A stretch of DNA of 64,000 bases from Bacillus bingmayongensis (GCF_000299035.1 NZ_JH921521.1:150647-214646); one strand, 5' to 3'. Counted from the first letter of the stretch, positions 42,827-51,143 are shown. Numbers and translations are program-made. The notes: generated by a model from the sequence alone, not told the origin.

Positions 42827-42971
42827 AAAAATAATAAGGTTGATTTCCGCACCAGATTTTATACTCATCGTTATCTGGATCAAAGTTTACTGATAAACAT
42901 GATGGAGGGTCTAATGATTGTACCGTTTTCATCATTTCATCCCATGTTTTTGCTGTCGTATACATTGACAT
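42804..42971 (-). CDS. Hypothetical phage protein, 55 aa
   Basis: ATG at 42971, GGAGG 11 nt upstream inside the end of the preceding gene. Acidic and aromatic-rich with KIWCGNQPYYFYDD at the C-terminus. Unknown function. Confidence 0.5.
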   Translation of the reverse strand: MSMYTTAKTWDEMMKTVQSLDPPSCLSVNFDPDNDEYKIWCGNQPYYFYDDVISA

Positions 42972-42974
42972 CTA

Positions 42975-43184
42975 TCATTCATCCTCCTCAAGTTCCGTAA
43001 CATTTAAACAATTCCTAGGATTCTTTCTTTTTGCCAATCTCCTCTGATACGCTTGTGTAGTGTAAAAGTAGACTGTTTCAGGAAGTACGCCCATATGTTG
43101 AGCGCACTCCTTTATGGTCCCGATACATATGAGCGATTCACCTTTGTAAACGGCATATTCTTTTGAACTTGTTATGACACTCAT
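42975..43184 (-). CDS. HTH-like phage protein, 69 aa
   Basis: The start at 43184 has GGGGAG upstream. A segment TIKECAQHMGVLPETVYFYTT resembles the helix-turn-helix of small phage proteins that begin with a KEYAVYKGES beta strand. Putative DNA-binding accessory factor; unassigned. Confidence 0.5.
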   Translation of the reverse strand: MSVITSSKEYAVYKGESLICIGTIKECAQHMGVLPETVYFYTTQAYQRRLAKRKNPRNCLNVTELEEDE

Positions 43185-43280
43185 TACTCGACTCCCCTTT
43201 AATCTAAAATGAAGTTTGTTTAGAATCATTTCACTTTATTTCTCAATATATAGAACCTAGAATTCTCATTAATAATCGTG

Positions 43281-43363
43281 TATTATATGAACCAAGAGTA
43301 ACTGAAAGATTTACTCTTTGCCATCTTGGAGAGGACCTGCTATTCTTAGCTGGTCCTCTTTTC
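43281..43363 (+). ncRNA. Candidate short plus-strand RNA d
   Basis: TATTAT at 43281-43286. The RNA folds into a closed stem CCAAG...CTTGG enclosing AAGAGTAA/TTACTCTT (43294-43301 and 43311-43318), then a 12-bp terminator with one mismatch (43330-43341 and 43348-43359) and T4. Confidence 0.5.
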
Positions 43364-43435
43364 GTAGACTTGAAACCGTACTAAATAGCGTTTTTATTGA
43401 AACTCACTTTGATTCTCTTTATTTATGGTATAATC

Positions 43436-43469
43436 TGTATAATTCACTTTTCCAAGAAAGGATAAAGCA
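43436..43469 (+). promoter_or_regulatory. Extended -10 promoter of the plus-strand membrane gene
   Basis: TGGTATAAT (TG at 43426-43427, TATAAT just after) lies about 36 bp before the start codon; AAGAAAGGAT is the ribosome-binding site. Confidence 0.55.
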
Positions 43470-43742
43470 ATGAGAGAATACTTTGGTTTCATTTCAATGT
43501 TTTTAGTTTCAATCGTGTTTTTTGCTTCATTATCTGGGCATACAAACAATTACTTAATTTATTTAATACCTATCTCAATTGTTTTAGCTATTCTTGCTCC
43601 GAAAGGGGATACAGCGAAAAAAATTACTTTTGCTATGTTAATTATTTTAGGTATTTTAATTGCTTGCGCATTAATTATTGGTGCTATTATTGGTGCTGGA
43701 ATGGCTGAAACACATTTGAATAATCACAATTCTCCCAAATAA
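43470..43742 (+). CDS. Plus-strand membrane protein, 90 aa (moron)
   Basis: Three hydrophobic segments (about 3-20, 28-43, 52-76) with short charged loops and a His/Asn-rich tail. It is transcribed against the early operon from its own extended -10 promoter, so it is probably expressed in the lysogen. This suggests a host-benefit or superinfection role (inference). Confidence 0.6.
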   Translation: MREYFGFISMFLVSIVFFASLSGHTNNYLIYLIPISIVLAILAPKGDTAKKITFAMLIILGILIACALIIGAIIGAGMAETHLNNHNSPK

Positions 43743-43751
43743 CGATTTTGT

Positions 43752-44045
43752 TTATTTAATCCATCCCTGTTTTATTAACTTTTGTGTAGACTCTTTAGCT
43801 AACATGACTGTTAACTCTCCACTTTTTCGTCGAAAGAAAATTAGATTTGAAACCGTATTTTTAGCATTCAGACCCCTTTCCCATCTAAACGTTGGATCGA
43901 CCTCATTACAGTATGGTGGTAACGTTACATTTTCTTCTATCGTCATATTCCCGATAGCTCCACGCATTTTCTTGAATCGTTTGTAATCTTCATTAGCTCC
44001 TTTACACACATACAACGCTAATTGCTTCCCTCTTGTATACCGCAT
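43752..44045 (-). CDS. Hypothetical phage protein, 97 aa
   Basis: Basic protein with AGAAAGGGAG upstream. Fragments such as NLIFFRRKSGELTVMLAKESTQKL suggest a beta-hairpin and helix. No known motif. Confidence 0.5.
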   Translation of the reverse strand: MRYTRGKQLALYVCKGANEDYKRFKKMRGAIGNMTIEENVTLPPYCNEVDPTFRWERGLNAKNTVSNLIFFRRKSGELTVMLAKESTQKLIKQGWIK

Positions 44046-44102
44046 CTCTCATTCTCCCTTTCTACAAAAATAATTTTTTATTAATTCTGTGATTTGAATC
44101 AC

Positions 44103-44198
44103 TTGTCCACCGAAGGACCCATGTTATGATTAATTTGTCGAGTCTGACATTCTCGGCTATACCCTTACTTAACCCTGTTTATCTACGGGGTTTCTTTT
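44103..44198 (+). ncRNA. Candidate short plus-strand RNA e
   Basis: The best promoter of this set: TTGTCC at 44103-44108, a 16-bp spacer and extended -10 TGTTATGAT (44122-44130). The RNA (about 44137-44197) has a CGAG/CTCG hairpin and terminator AACCCTG / CGGGGTT (44171-44177 and 44186-44192) with a T tract. Confidence 0.55.
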
Positions 44199-44213
44199 AT
44201 TCAAATAAGGATT

Positions 44214-44384
44214 TTATGATAAAAACCAATGCTGGTATTTTTCTTTCTTCCCACATCTTTTACAAATCCACTCTTTTTCCCATTCAAAAACTGTATCCTT
44301 AGTTACTTTTGAGCTCCATTTATGCCCAATAAAGAAACATTTGATTTTAGGATTCAAAGTTATATTACCTATGGAGGTTTTCAT
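44214..44384 (-). CDS. DUF1660-like zinc-binding protein, 56 aa
   Basis: ATG at 44384. KIKCFFIGHKW near the N-terminus and WICKRCGKKEK near the C-terminus give the Cys/His pattern of the DUF1660 prophage family. Probably a small zinc-binding protein; role unknown. Confidence 0.6.
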   Translation of the reverse strand: MKTSIGNITLNPKIKCFFIGHKWSSKVTKDTVFEWEKEWICKRCGKKEKYQHWFLS

Positions 44385-44416
44385 ATCTCATTCTCCATTT
44401 CTCTCAAATAAATATT

Positions 44417-44872
44417 TTATAAAACATCTATAGCTAACTTTTTCCTTTTTTCTGTTAAGTATTTTGACTTCGCCGTCTTACGATCTACAGGGAACACTTT
44501 ACTTGCCGTAAATGAAACTTCAATATCAGTTCCCTTCAATACAATATCCGTATACTCTAAAATCTTGTATCTTTCTCCTTCGCATGTGAACGTCCTTCCT
44601 AATTGGACATGTTCAAAGCTGGCATCATATTTATATTGAACATAAGCTTCTTCCAAACCATATTCAGGGTGCGCCGCCTGTTTTGAAATAAAGTTATGAT
44701 TCTCCAAATCCTGTACTGTGTACCATATAGAAATTTGATTTCCTATGACCTGAAAATTCTCGATGCCAATTATTAAATAAGGTTTCCCTTTGTACTCCGT
44801 GATTTCCCCAATTCGTTGAGGTGATCGGAATAATTTAGTAGTTTGTTTTATAGAAGTAATTAAGCGGCCCAT
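44417..44872 (-). CDS. Hypothetical phage protein, 151 aa
   Basis: Beta-rich protein with two similar halves (GKPYLIIGIENF...ISIWYTV and GERYKILEYTD...IEVSFTA), suggesting an internal duplication of a barrel-like unit, and a basic C-terminal helix. No function recognised. Confidence 0.5.
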   Translation of the reverse strand: MGRLITSIKQTTKLFRSPQRIGEITEYKGKPYLIIGIENFQVIGNQISIWYTVQDLENHNFISKQAAHPEYGLEEAYVQYKYDASFEHVQLGRTFTCEGERYKILEYTDIVLKGTDIEVSFTASKVFPVDRKTAKSKYLTEKRKKLAIDVL

Positions 44873-44912
44873 ACTGCCATCTTCACCTCCCGCTTACCAA
44901 ATAACTATTTTA

Positions 44913-45296
44913 TTAAGATTTTAAGTATCCGATTTCCCTTGCGTATTCACGCATTTTCTTCATTTCTTCCTTTGGCCAACCCCAGTGAGAACAGTACAAA
45001 CCACCATAACCATTCGCTCCATCTGAATCATCATTACCAAATATAAAGTCAGTAAAATCCCTAACCAATCCCCACATCGTTCCACCTTTTGAGAAGTTAC
45101 GTTCTTGTTTTTTATTCTTATATGGACTACGTGTCATACGCATTGCAACATGTGTAAATCCATCAACGAACCATAAATTTTTACCATCATGTTTAAACTC
45201 GCCTATCTTATGTTTGGATTTAAAGAAAGATTTCTCATGATCTGCTAAGTAGTTAATAAGTGAATTCACAATTTCAATCCGTTTTTGCTTGTCCAT
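44913..45296 (-). CDS. Hypothetical phage protein, 127 aa
   Basis: The ATG at 45296 has GGGG 8 nt upstream. Aromatic and Gly-rich C-terminal half (DGANGYGGLYCSHWGWPKEEMKK). It overlaps the YopX-like gene upstream. Unknown function. Confidence 0.5.
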   Translation of the reverse strand: MDKQKRIEIVNSLINYLADHEKSFFKSKHKIGEFKHDGKNLWFVDGFTHVAMRMTRSPYKNKKQERNFSKGGTMWGLVRDFTDFIFGNDDSDGANGYGGLYCSHWGWPKEEMKKMREYAREIGYLKS

Positions 45297-45660
45297 CACT
45301 CATTCCCCTTTGCACTAAATCTATATTGTCATAGATATTTCCGATGACCCTTTGCTCTACTCCACTCTCCTTACAACAAAGCCAACTTGATTCACCATTT
45401 ACTGCTTGATAAATTCCTAATTTGTCATTAAATTTCACTATTCCAATTGCATTAACGTAGCCACTAAATTTCACGATATCCCCTTCATATATTTCCGTTC
45501 CGTCAGAATCTTTAAGACCCGTACATTGCATGATTTCATAGTTATCAGTAACATTCATTCCATCGTGATACAGTTGACCATTTGGCGATAGTTGCAAGTG
45601 AAGATATTGCTCCATCACCTTTGCTGTTTTATCCCATGTACGAAATTGAAATCTGCTCAT
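45274..45660 (-). CDS. YopX-family protein
   Basis: A 128-aa protein with the YopX signature order: FRTWDKTAKVM at the N-terminus, IMQCTGLKDSDGTEIYEGDIVK in the middle and a C-terminal VIGNIYDN. YopX proteins are small beta-barrel phage early proteins of unknown function, named from SPbeta. Confidence 0.8.
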   Translation of the reverse strand: MSRFQFRTWDKTAKVMEQYLHLQLSPNGQLYHDGMNVTDNYEIMQCTGLKDSDGTEIYEGDIVKFSGYVNAIGIVKFNDKLGIYQAVNGESSWLCCKESGVEQRVIGNIYDNIDLVQRGMSDGQAKTD

Positions 45661-45696
45661 CTCTCATTCCCCTTTTCTATTCAAATAACGCTTTGG

Positions 45697-45951
45697 TTAA
45701 AATTTTTGATTCTGCCATTCAGTAATACAAGCTGGTTCAATTTCTTCAAATTCTTGTGTTTCTACATCAAGATCAATGACAGAATAGCTAGGTACTACTA
45801 AAAATTCTTTTCCGCAAACGTTACAAGTAGGATCATCAAGTGCATAAACTCCTTTAATTGTTTCAGGATTTTGCAAATCAAAATCAGCATTTTCAAAAAC
45901 TACAAGACCATTACATCCTTTAACGTTACATTTATGTGCTTCAATAGCCAT
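45697..45951 (-). CDS. Zinc-ribbon-like protein, 84 aa
   Basis: Cysteine pairs CNVKGC and CNVCG (about residues 8-13 and 43-47) suggest a zinc site. Acidic C-terminus. GGGG lies upstream of the start. Unknown function. Confidence 0.5.
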   Translation of the reverse strand: MAIEAHKCNVKGCNGLVVFENADFDLQNPETIKGVYALDDPTCNVCGKEFLVVPSYSVIDLDVETQEFEEIEPACITEWQNQKF

Positions 45952-45990
45952 TTCTCATTCCCCATTTCTTAATAAAATTCAAATTTGGCC

Positions 45991-46473
45991 TTACTTCACA
46001 TCGACACGATTCTGACTTGCTTCTCGACTAAATCCGTCCGGATATCTTTTAGCTAATTTTGCTATATTCATTTCAGCAATATCTTGTAAGGTATATCCAA
46101 TCTCATGAGCCATAATTGCTACATAGTACATAATGTCCCCTAGCTCTAATGCCAATTTATAAGTGTTTCCGTCTTCTTCTCCTGGACAATGAGCTGGTTG
46201 AAACCCATGTCCATGATAAATCGCTTTTTTAATAATATCGGCAACTTCACCAGCTTCTCCCGTAAGTCCTAAAGCCGCATTTGAAACACGTCCTCCAAAA
46301 TCGGTTTTGTTATTCCAAGTACGTAACGTTGCTTCTTGATAATCGTTTAATTCATCAATTGATAAGGCGTTAGCAATTTCTAATACAGTAGAATCTTTTA
46401 TAATGTGATCTCCTTTTTTCATTTCACTAATTAATTGAGTTATTCCAAATACACCGTTTTCGATTTCCTTCAT
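45991..46473 (-). CDS. MazG-like nucleotide pyrophosphohydrolase
   Basis: A 160-aa all-helical enzyme: the metal-binding EXXE is in GLTGEAGEVADIIKK and the second acidic pair in ELGDIMYYVAIMA. It hydrolyses (d)NTPs to monophosphates, which phages use to shape nucleotide pools or to lower alarmone signals. Confidence 0.8.
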   Translation of the reverse strand: MKEIENGVFGITQLISEMKKGDHIIKDSTVLEIANALSIDELNDYQEATLRTWNNKTDFGGRVSNAALGLTGEAGEVADIIKKAIYHGHGFQPAHCPGEEDGNTYKLALELGDIMYYVAIMAHEIGYTLQDIAEMNIAKLAKRYPDGFSREASQNRVDVK

Positions 46474-46488
46474 TTTCGTTCGCTCCTT

Positions 46489-46914
46489 TTAATAGCTTTT
46501 TTGTACTGTCTTTCTCTTCTTTACAGGCTTTGTCGCCGCTTCTAATGGATCCATATTTCTTTCGACTCTTTTATAAAATGTTTTTGGCTCGATCCCGTTC
46601 TCTATAGCGATCGCGACATAATTTTTATATTTTCCGTACGTTTCTTCTTTTGATGTAGTTGCTGCTTGATATGGTGTCATTCCTTCTCTTAGACGACGAT
46701 AATAAGTAGATTCACTAATTCCTGTCTTCTTAGCCAATCTCAGCATTTTCACATGCTTTTCTTTTCCTTCGTAACTTGTCCCTGGTGGGGAAGTAATTGT
46801 CCGTTCCACTGTCCATCCTTGACGTAATCTCTGATCTAATAACTTATTACTAACTCCAATCGATGCAGCTTGTTCCATTTCTTCAGCTGTCGGAACTGGA
46901 AGATAGTCCTTCAT
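46489..46914 (-). CDS. Triple HTH-repeat protein, about 141 aa
   Basis: Three related units are visible, each a helix followed by YxRxxxGMTPxQAAT-like text (LDQRLRQGWTVERTI; YYRRLREGMTPYQAAT; FYKRVERNMDPLEAAT). This is the pattern of repeated small HTH modules found in phage DNA-binding proteins. The ATG at 46914 is chosen over a GTG at 46926. Confidence 0.55.
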   Translation of the reverse strand: MKDYLPVPTAEEMEQAASIGVSNKLLDQRLRQGWTVERTITSPPGTSYEGKEKHVKMLRLAKKTGISESTYYRRLREGMTPYQAATTSKEETYGKYKNYVAIAIENGIEPKTFYKRVERNMDPLEAATKPVKKRKTVQKSY

Positions 46915-46928
46915 ATCCCTTACCACTC

Positions 46929-47204
46929 CTAATCCAATGCCATGATTTCCGCTCTCGTTCTTTTTGACTTAAATATTCCAATCTTCTGAATACTACGACC
47001 ATGTTCTAACTTCGCTTCTTCCCATGCTTCCTTCTCACTTTCAACATCAAACCAATCTATCTTCTGTCTTTCATCCTTGTCATAAAAATGAACTTCATAT
47101 GTTTTTACAGCTGGATCACACTTCAAGAATTGCTCAGCCGTACTCTTTGCCTTGTAATCAAAAGTTCCTAACAGATCATCGAATGTTAATTGTCCACTTC
47201 TCAT
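46929..47204 (-). CDS. Hypothetical phage protein, about 91 aa
   Basis: Acidic alpha/beta protein with YEVHFYDKDERQKIDWFDVESE then a helix. The start at 47204 has GGTGATGG upstream; a GTG at 47219 is possible. Unknown function. Confidence 0.5.
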   Translation of the reverse strand: MRSGQLTFDDLLGTFDYKAKSTAEQFLKCDPAVKTYEVHFYDKDERQKIDWFDVESEKEAWEEAKLEHGRSIQKIGIFKSKRTRAEIMALD

Positions 47205-47219
47205 ATTTCCATCACCCAC

Positions 47220-47450
47220 TTATCGAGGTTCTATTTTGCATAAATCGGCTTGATCCATCAAAAGAAGCATGACTTCTGTTTTATGACGTCTTAGCTTCTT
47301 GCAAATCTCAACAAAAGGAACTCCAGAACTCCACATCTCACGAAAACGAATCACGTCTCGTTCATCCCAAATATAATTTGCATCTTCTAATGCAACATAT
47401 ATTTTAAGACGTGATTCCTTCATTGCTTCGTGCTGCTGTGCCACTCCCAT
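47220..47450 (-). CDS. HTH-type phage protein, 76 aa
   Basis: WSSGVPFVEICKKLRRHKTEVMLLLMD fits a helix-turn-helix preceded by a DERDVIRFREM helix, like small regulators of phage early operons. GGAGATAGG lies upstream of the ATG. Confidence 0.55.
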   Translation of the reverse strand: MGVAQQHEAMKESRLKIYVALEDANYIWDERDVIRFREMWSSGVPFVEICKKLRRHKTEVMLLLMDQADLCKIEPR

Positions 47451-47480
47451 ATCCCTATCTCCTTTTCTTTTACGATTGAG

Positions 47481-47645
47481 TTATTTTATCTTTTCAGTGA
47501 ACTTTGTATCTACACGATCCACTTTCCCATTTACCCAAATAGCAACCTGTTCCCCAAATCCACTTGACGGTGGATTAACTGGAATAACTTGTCCATCCTT
47601 TACAACGTAAATTTTATTATTTGAAACATCGATTTCCACTTTCAT
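47481..47645 (-). CDS. DUF3954-like small protein, 54 aa
   Basis: ATG at 47645, TAA at 47481. Beta-rich: VSNNKIYVVKDGQVIPV followed by GFGEQVAIWVNGKV, the pattern of the DUF3954 family found in Bacillus phages. Function unknown. Confidence 0.6.
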   Translation of the reverse strand: MKVEIDVSNNKIYVVKDGQVIPVNPPSSGFGEQVAIWVNGKVDRVDTKFTEKIK

Positions 47646-47676
47646 GGACTTCTCTCCCTTTTTTCAAAACTGTTTA

Positions 47677-47868
47677 TTAACTAGCTTGTTGGTGTATTTT
47701 AGCTTCTACTTCTTGCATTTTCGCTTTACTATATTGCAACCACGCTTTCCATCGATCTTGATAAGTTGCTTCTTGTAATTGAGCAATCTCACATGTACAA
47801 GATTCAATTTTCACCGCACCTTTAAATGGTTCTGTATAAATAACACCTTTGCCATTGCATGCACACAT
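47677..47868 (-). CDS. Cysteine-containing phage protein, 63 aa
   Basis: CACNGKG near the N-terminus and CTC near residue 24 could bind zinc; the rest is a long helix. AAGGAGGAG lies upstream. It directly follows the DnaC-like gene. Confidence 0.5.
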   Translation of the reverse strand: MCACNGKGVIYTEPFKGAVKIESCTCEIAQLQEATYQDRWKAWLQYSKAKMQEVEAKIHQQAS

Positions 47869-47900
47869 TATTACTCCTCCTTAATTCGATTCGGTTTTAA

Positions 47901-48776
47901 TTAGAAAGGTAATGCTTTTTGACGTCTATCTGGTGTATTTTTGAATGTCATAGCCGACTTGCATCCTAGAATCCGAGATGTGATACGTTGGTCATAACAA
48001 TATGTGATTGCTGCGCCTACTAAATTTGTAGCAATTCCATTTGCCTTACCTTGTCTTCCGTCAAAGATTGTCATATAAGTGTCGTTCATATATTTTGTTG
48101 CTCTTTGAAGGTCACCTATATTCCCTTCTCCTTTTTTGTTATGGAACTCTAATGCTTTCAAATTAATATCTCGATAATCTCCCAACGTTGAACCGAAATC
48201 ATCAAAGATTACTACATCTGCATCAATTATCTTTTGCAAATAATCATCCTCAGATAGATTGGAATCTTTTTTAAACGTAGCTTTTAGTTTTTTGAATAAA
48301 ACACTTTCGCTTATGAATAAAACTGTTTGCGATCCACCCTCATTAATATCTTCAGCTATCGCATGCATTAAATGACTTTTCCCACGTCCAGCATCACCTG
48401 AAGCTACTAATGTATATTTCATATCATCGATAAAATTACGAGCATGTTCCTTAGCTTGTCCTTTGTTGTTTCTTTCTTCTTCACATTCCGGTACAAAGTT
48501 ATCAAACGTTGCATTCATGATAGTTGGATCACTAATTAAGCTGTAGTTATGAAAATAAGCCTTTCTTCTCCGTTCCTCTTCGCCCTGGTAATATTTATTG
48601 CATTCCTCAAACAATCTATCGTGATCTTGTTGTAAATAACACTTAGGACAAACCTCTTCTTCTCGAAAAATCATTGTTCGTTGTTTAATTCCTTTCGCTT
48701 TACAAACTTCACATAGGTTAGAAGTCAAATTCAGTTTCGCTGTAATAAACTGCGCCGTTTCTTGCAATCGCATCAT
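47901..48776 (-). CDS. dnaC: DnaC-like helicase loader ATPase
   Basis: A 291-aa AAA+ protein. An N-terminal zinc-binding set (Cys22, Cys25, Cys43, Cys46) is followed by Walker A GDAGRGKS (127-134) and Walker B VVIFDDFG, with a C-terminal Arg-rich sensor region (QRITSRILG). It loads the host replicative helicase at the phage origin, with the replisome organiser encoded immediately upstream (58-bp overlap). Confidence 0.85.
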   Translation of the reverse strand: MMRLQETAQFITAKLNLTSNLCEVCKAKGIKQRTMIFREEEVCPKCYLQQDHDRLFEECNKYYQGEEERRRKAYFHNYSLISDPTIMNATFDNFVPECEEERNNKGQAKEHARNFIDDMKYTLVASGDAGRGKSHLMHAIAEDINEGGSQTVLFISESVLFKKLKATFKKDSNLSEDDYLQKIIDADVVIFDDFGSTLGDYRDINLKALEFHNKKGEGNIGDLQRATKYMNDTYMTIFDGRQGKANGIATNLVGAAITYCYDQRITSRILGCKSAMTFKNTPDRRQKALPF

Positions 48777-49596
48777 TATTTTTCGCTCCTTTTACTGTTT
48801 CGTTTAAATAATTATCAAAATGTTTTTGCGCGAATAATGTACTTGGTCTTAAATACTGTTCTAACGGCTTTCCATCTCTATCAAATTTCCCTAGCCACTG
48901 TGATACTTTGTTATCGATTACTTTTTTAAAGTCATCAATTGTATACCCTTCATTCCATCTAGCTCTAATTAATTTCCTGTGGCCCTCTGCTTGATGGTTA
49001 TAATTCTTTTTTGCTTTCTCATTTAAATAATCAAGAATATCCTTATAGGGAATTGGTGCCGGCTTGTCCTCTTTGTTAGAAGAGGATTTATTATTTTCTT
49101 TATCTCTTTCTTTATCTTCTTCTAATTCTTCTTCTATATCTGTATCGTCACGTGACGTCACGGAAGCGTCACTATCATTACTCTTATTTTCTAGCGCCAG
49201 CTGTTGTTGTTTTTTACGTTCACGATACTTTTTATTTCTTTCTGCATTTAATTGTCGTACACGCTCTAGCCCATCCATATTCTGATGTTTCTCCCAATTT
49301 GAAATACATATATACTGATCTTCTGTAATTTCAATCATTCCAAATTGTTTAAATGTTTGAAGTGCTAACCTAACTGTTGCAATTGGTCTATTAAAAAGTG
49401 TTGCAAGCATTTCTTCTGAATAAGGAATGTTTTTGCTAAGAAAGATATAACCACTTGCATTCGTTTTTCCAGCTTGGGCTAATAATCTAATCCATATAAT
49501 AAGCAAAGTATCAGCTTCAGGCATACTCTCGATTAAACGTATTTTTTCATCTTCAAACATGCTAGTTGATAACTTTATCCATTTAACTTCTGACAA
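48718..49596 (-). CDS. Phage replisome organiser (DnaD-like)
   Basis: About 292 aa from a TTG at 49596, which has AGGAGG 7-8 nt upstream; the ATG at 49617 would place that site inside the gene. The N-terminal winged helix (WIKLSTSMFEDEKIRLIE, residues about 5-105) matches phage replisome organisers. A charged linker and a C-terminal conserved phage domain (YNHQAEGHRKLIRARWNEGYT) follow. It binds the origin and recruits the loader. Confidence 0.85.
   Translation of the reverse strand: MSEVKWIKLSTSMFEDEKIRLIESMPEADTLLIIWIRLLAQAGKTNASGYIFLSKNIPYSEEMLATLFNRPIATVRLALQTFKQFGMIEITEDQYICISNWEKHQNMDGLERVRQLNAERNKKYRERKKQQQLALENKSNDSDASVTSRDDTDIEEELEEDKERDKENNKSSSNKEDKPAPIPYKDILDYLNEKAKKNYNHQAEGHRKLIRARWNEGYTIDDFKKVIDNKVSQWLGKFDRDGKPLEQYLRPSTLFAQKHFDNYLNETVKGAKNNDAIARNGAVYYSETEFDF
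49146..49172. repeat. Iteron-like CGTCAC repeats, candidate origin
   Basis: Three copies of CGTCAC(G) at 49146-49152, 49156-49162 and 49167-49172, spaced about one helical turn, including the palindrome CGTCACGTGACG. They lie within the linker-coding part of the replisome organiser gene, a usual origin location in related phages. Confidence 0.45.
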
Positions 49597-49601
49597 TGTA
49601 T

Positions 49602-49784
49602 TTACCTCCTCACACAAATCGCCACATGTGATTCTCCGCTTTTGATGATTTGTTGAATCTCATAATCTGGATAACTAACACTGAAATAGTGTTCAATCAT
49701 TTGTTTTAATTCTTTTTCATCATTTGCTTTCTCCCAAAATTTCCGAGGTAACAGTACTTGATAAGGAACTAGATTTATCTGCAT
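49602..49784 (-). CDS. Hypothetical phage protein, 60 aa
   Basis: Small alpha/beta protein (LLPRKFWEKANDEKELKQMIEHYF then VAICVRR). Its end overlaps the region upstream of the replisome organiser start. Unknown function. Confidence 0.45.
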   Translation of the reverse strand: MQINLVPYQVLLPRKFWEKANDEKELKQMIEHYFSVSYPDYEIQQIIKSGESHVAICVRR

Positions 49785-49805
49785 GTACTACTTACTCACT
49801 TTCCG

Positions 49806-49862
49806 TGATATACTATTTACAAGTTGATTTTCTTAAGGGACCCATTGCCGTGGGTCTTTTTA
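49806..49862 (+). ncRNA. Candidate short plus-strand RNA f
   Basis: Extended -10 TGATATACT at 49806-49814, RNA about 49821-49862 ending in GACCCA-TTGCCG-TGGGTC (49839-49856) and T5. It overlaps the 3' end of the minus-strand membrane gene. Confidence 0.45.
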
Positions 49863-49981
49863 TTTTGTGATTCATCACTCCCTGCCCATCTTTGAATCGG
49901 TTTAGATGTGATATGAACTATTAAAATCAAAGTAACAAATACTGTTGCGAAAATTGCTAATGAACCTGTATCTTCCATCAT
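49817..49981 (-). CDS. Single-span membrane protein, 54 aa
   Basis: The start at 49981 overlaps the upstream stop (ATGA) and has GGAG before it. One hydrophobic helix (SLAIFATVFVTLILIVHI), then a polar tail. Unknown function. Confidence 0.5.
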   Translation of the reverse strand: MMEDTGSLAIFATVFVTLILIVHITSKPIQRWAGSDESQNKKTHGNGSLKKINL

Positions 49982-50328
49982 GCTGTTGCACTCCTTTCTA
50001 ACCAATTAAAGAATGCATCTCTTGGTACTACTTTCTTACGACCAATCCTTACTAATGGAAACCCTTTTTGATCCATAATGTCATAAGCTGTTCTTTGGGC
50101 AACTCCTAATATTTCTTTCACATGATCAACATTCAACATAATTGGATAATCATTTGCACTATCATAAGTAACTGGAACATTGTCTAGTTTTTCTACTGTT
50201 GTTTGTCTATCATCTTCTTTATTAGAACGAAGTAATTCGATAGCTTCCCAAAATTCTTCATCCTTCCAACCTTTTTGTGCTGACAATTTTGTAATACTTA
50301 ATGCTATTTGAACTGTTGAATTATTCAT
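49978..50328 (-). CDS. HTH DNA-binding protein, 116 aa
   Basis: The ATG at 50328 has GGAAG upstream. The C-terminal HTH_17 module (VDHVKEILGVAQRTAYDIMDQKG followed by VRIGRKKVVPRDAFFNWL) is complete. Phage early DNA-binding protein between Rha and the replication genes. Confidence 0.65.
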   Translation of the reverse strand: MNNSTVQIALSITKLSAQKGWKDEEFWEAIELLRSNKEDDRQTTVEKLDNVPVTYDSANDYPIMLNVDHVKEILGVAQRTAYDIMDQKGFPLVRIGRKKVVPRDAFFNWLERSATA

Positions 50329-50373
50329 ATTTACACTTCCTTTTTCCTTATTTATAAAATTAAAATCTTGCAA

Positions 50374-51096
50374 TTATGAAACATGGTCATCAAATAAATT
50401 AGGTCTCTCCAGCGGATACCATCCAGATATGAATTTCATTGCATTTTGATAATATTTTCGTGGTATCTTATCGTATTTAGCTACACCGAAATGTCTTTTT
50501 AATGCTCCATATATCCCTTGATAAGATGCATTATCATAACCTTCTTTTCTTAGTTCAAAAACACGTTGTTTTACTTTTCGTTGAACAGCTCCTTTATTCT
50601 GTTCAGTGAGCCAAATCTCGTTATCTACTAAAAGTTTCATTTTATTTAATTCTTCTTCTGTATGATTCTGGCGTTCTTTAATTTGTTTCAACTCCGTCAT
50701 ACTATGGATGATTGCATCCTCAACAGAAGGTTGTTGCTGCTGTTCAATGTATTCTTTCATTCGTTTGAACTCTTCGATGAATTTCACTTTCATTTTCATT
50801 GCTTCAATTGTTGTATAAGACATCATCACCATTACAAATCCATCTTCTGTTAAATCGTATTTTGATCTCCATTCTTTCTTAGCGTCGTAGTAGCCAACCG
50901 GCGCAATGTTGCGTTGGTTAAATTCAACTTCACCAGCTTCGTTAAGTTTTTCTACATGCTTTCTGATATCTCTTAATACATCAGAGTGACGTTTACCTAA
51001 AACTTCAGCTAGTGTCAAACTGTCAGTTATAACTTCGTTTTCTTTCATAAACACCAATTTACTTACTGGCTCTTGTGCAACTTGTATTTGACTCAT
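50374..51096 (-). CDS. Rha-family antirepressor-like protein with ORF6C domain
   Basis: A 240-aa protein from the ATG at 51096 (AAAAGGAGG upstream). An N-terminal Rha domain (SLTLAEVLGKRHSDVLRDIRKH; KYDLTEDGFVMVMMSYT) and a C-terminal ORF6C-like domain (QRVFELRKEGYDNASYQGIYGALKRHFGV). Rha proteins interfere with infection when IHF is lacking and act as regulators. The promoter region carries a copy of the operator bound by the neighbouring repressors. Confidence 0.83.
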   Translation of the reverse strand: MSQIQVAQEPVSKLVFMKENEVITDSLTLAEVLGKRHSDVLRDIRKHVEKLNEAGEVEFNQRNIAPVGYYDAKKEWRSKYDLTEDGFVMVMMSYTTIEAMKMKVKFIEEFKRMKEYIEQQQQPSVEDAIIHSMTELKQIKERQNHTEEELNKMKLLVDNEIWLTEQNKGAVQRKVKQRVFELRKEGYDNASYQGIYGALKRHFGVAKYDKIPRKYYQNAMKFISGWYPLERPNLFDDHVS

Positions 51097-51143
51097 TTTC
51101 TTTCCTCCTTTTGTATTTAAGGTCAAGTCCTAATCACTTAATA

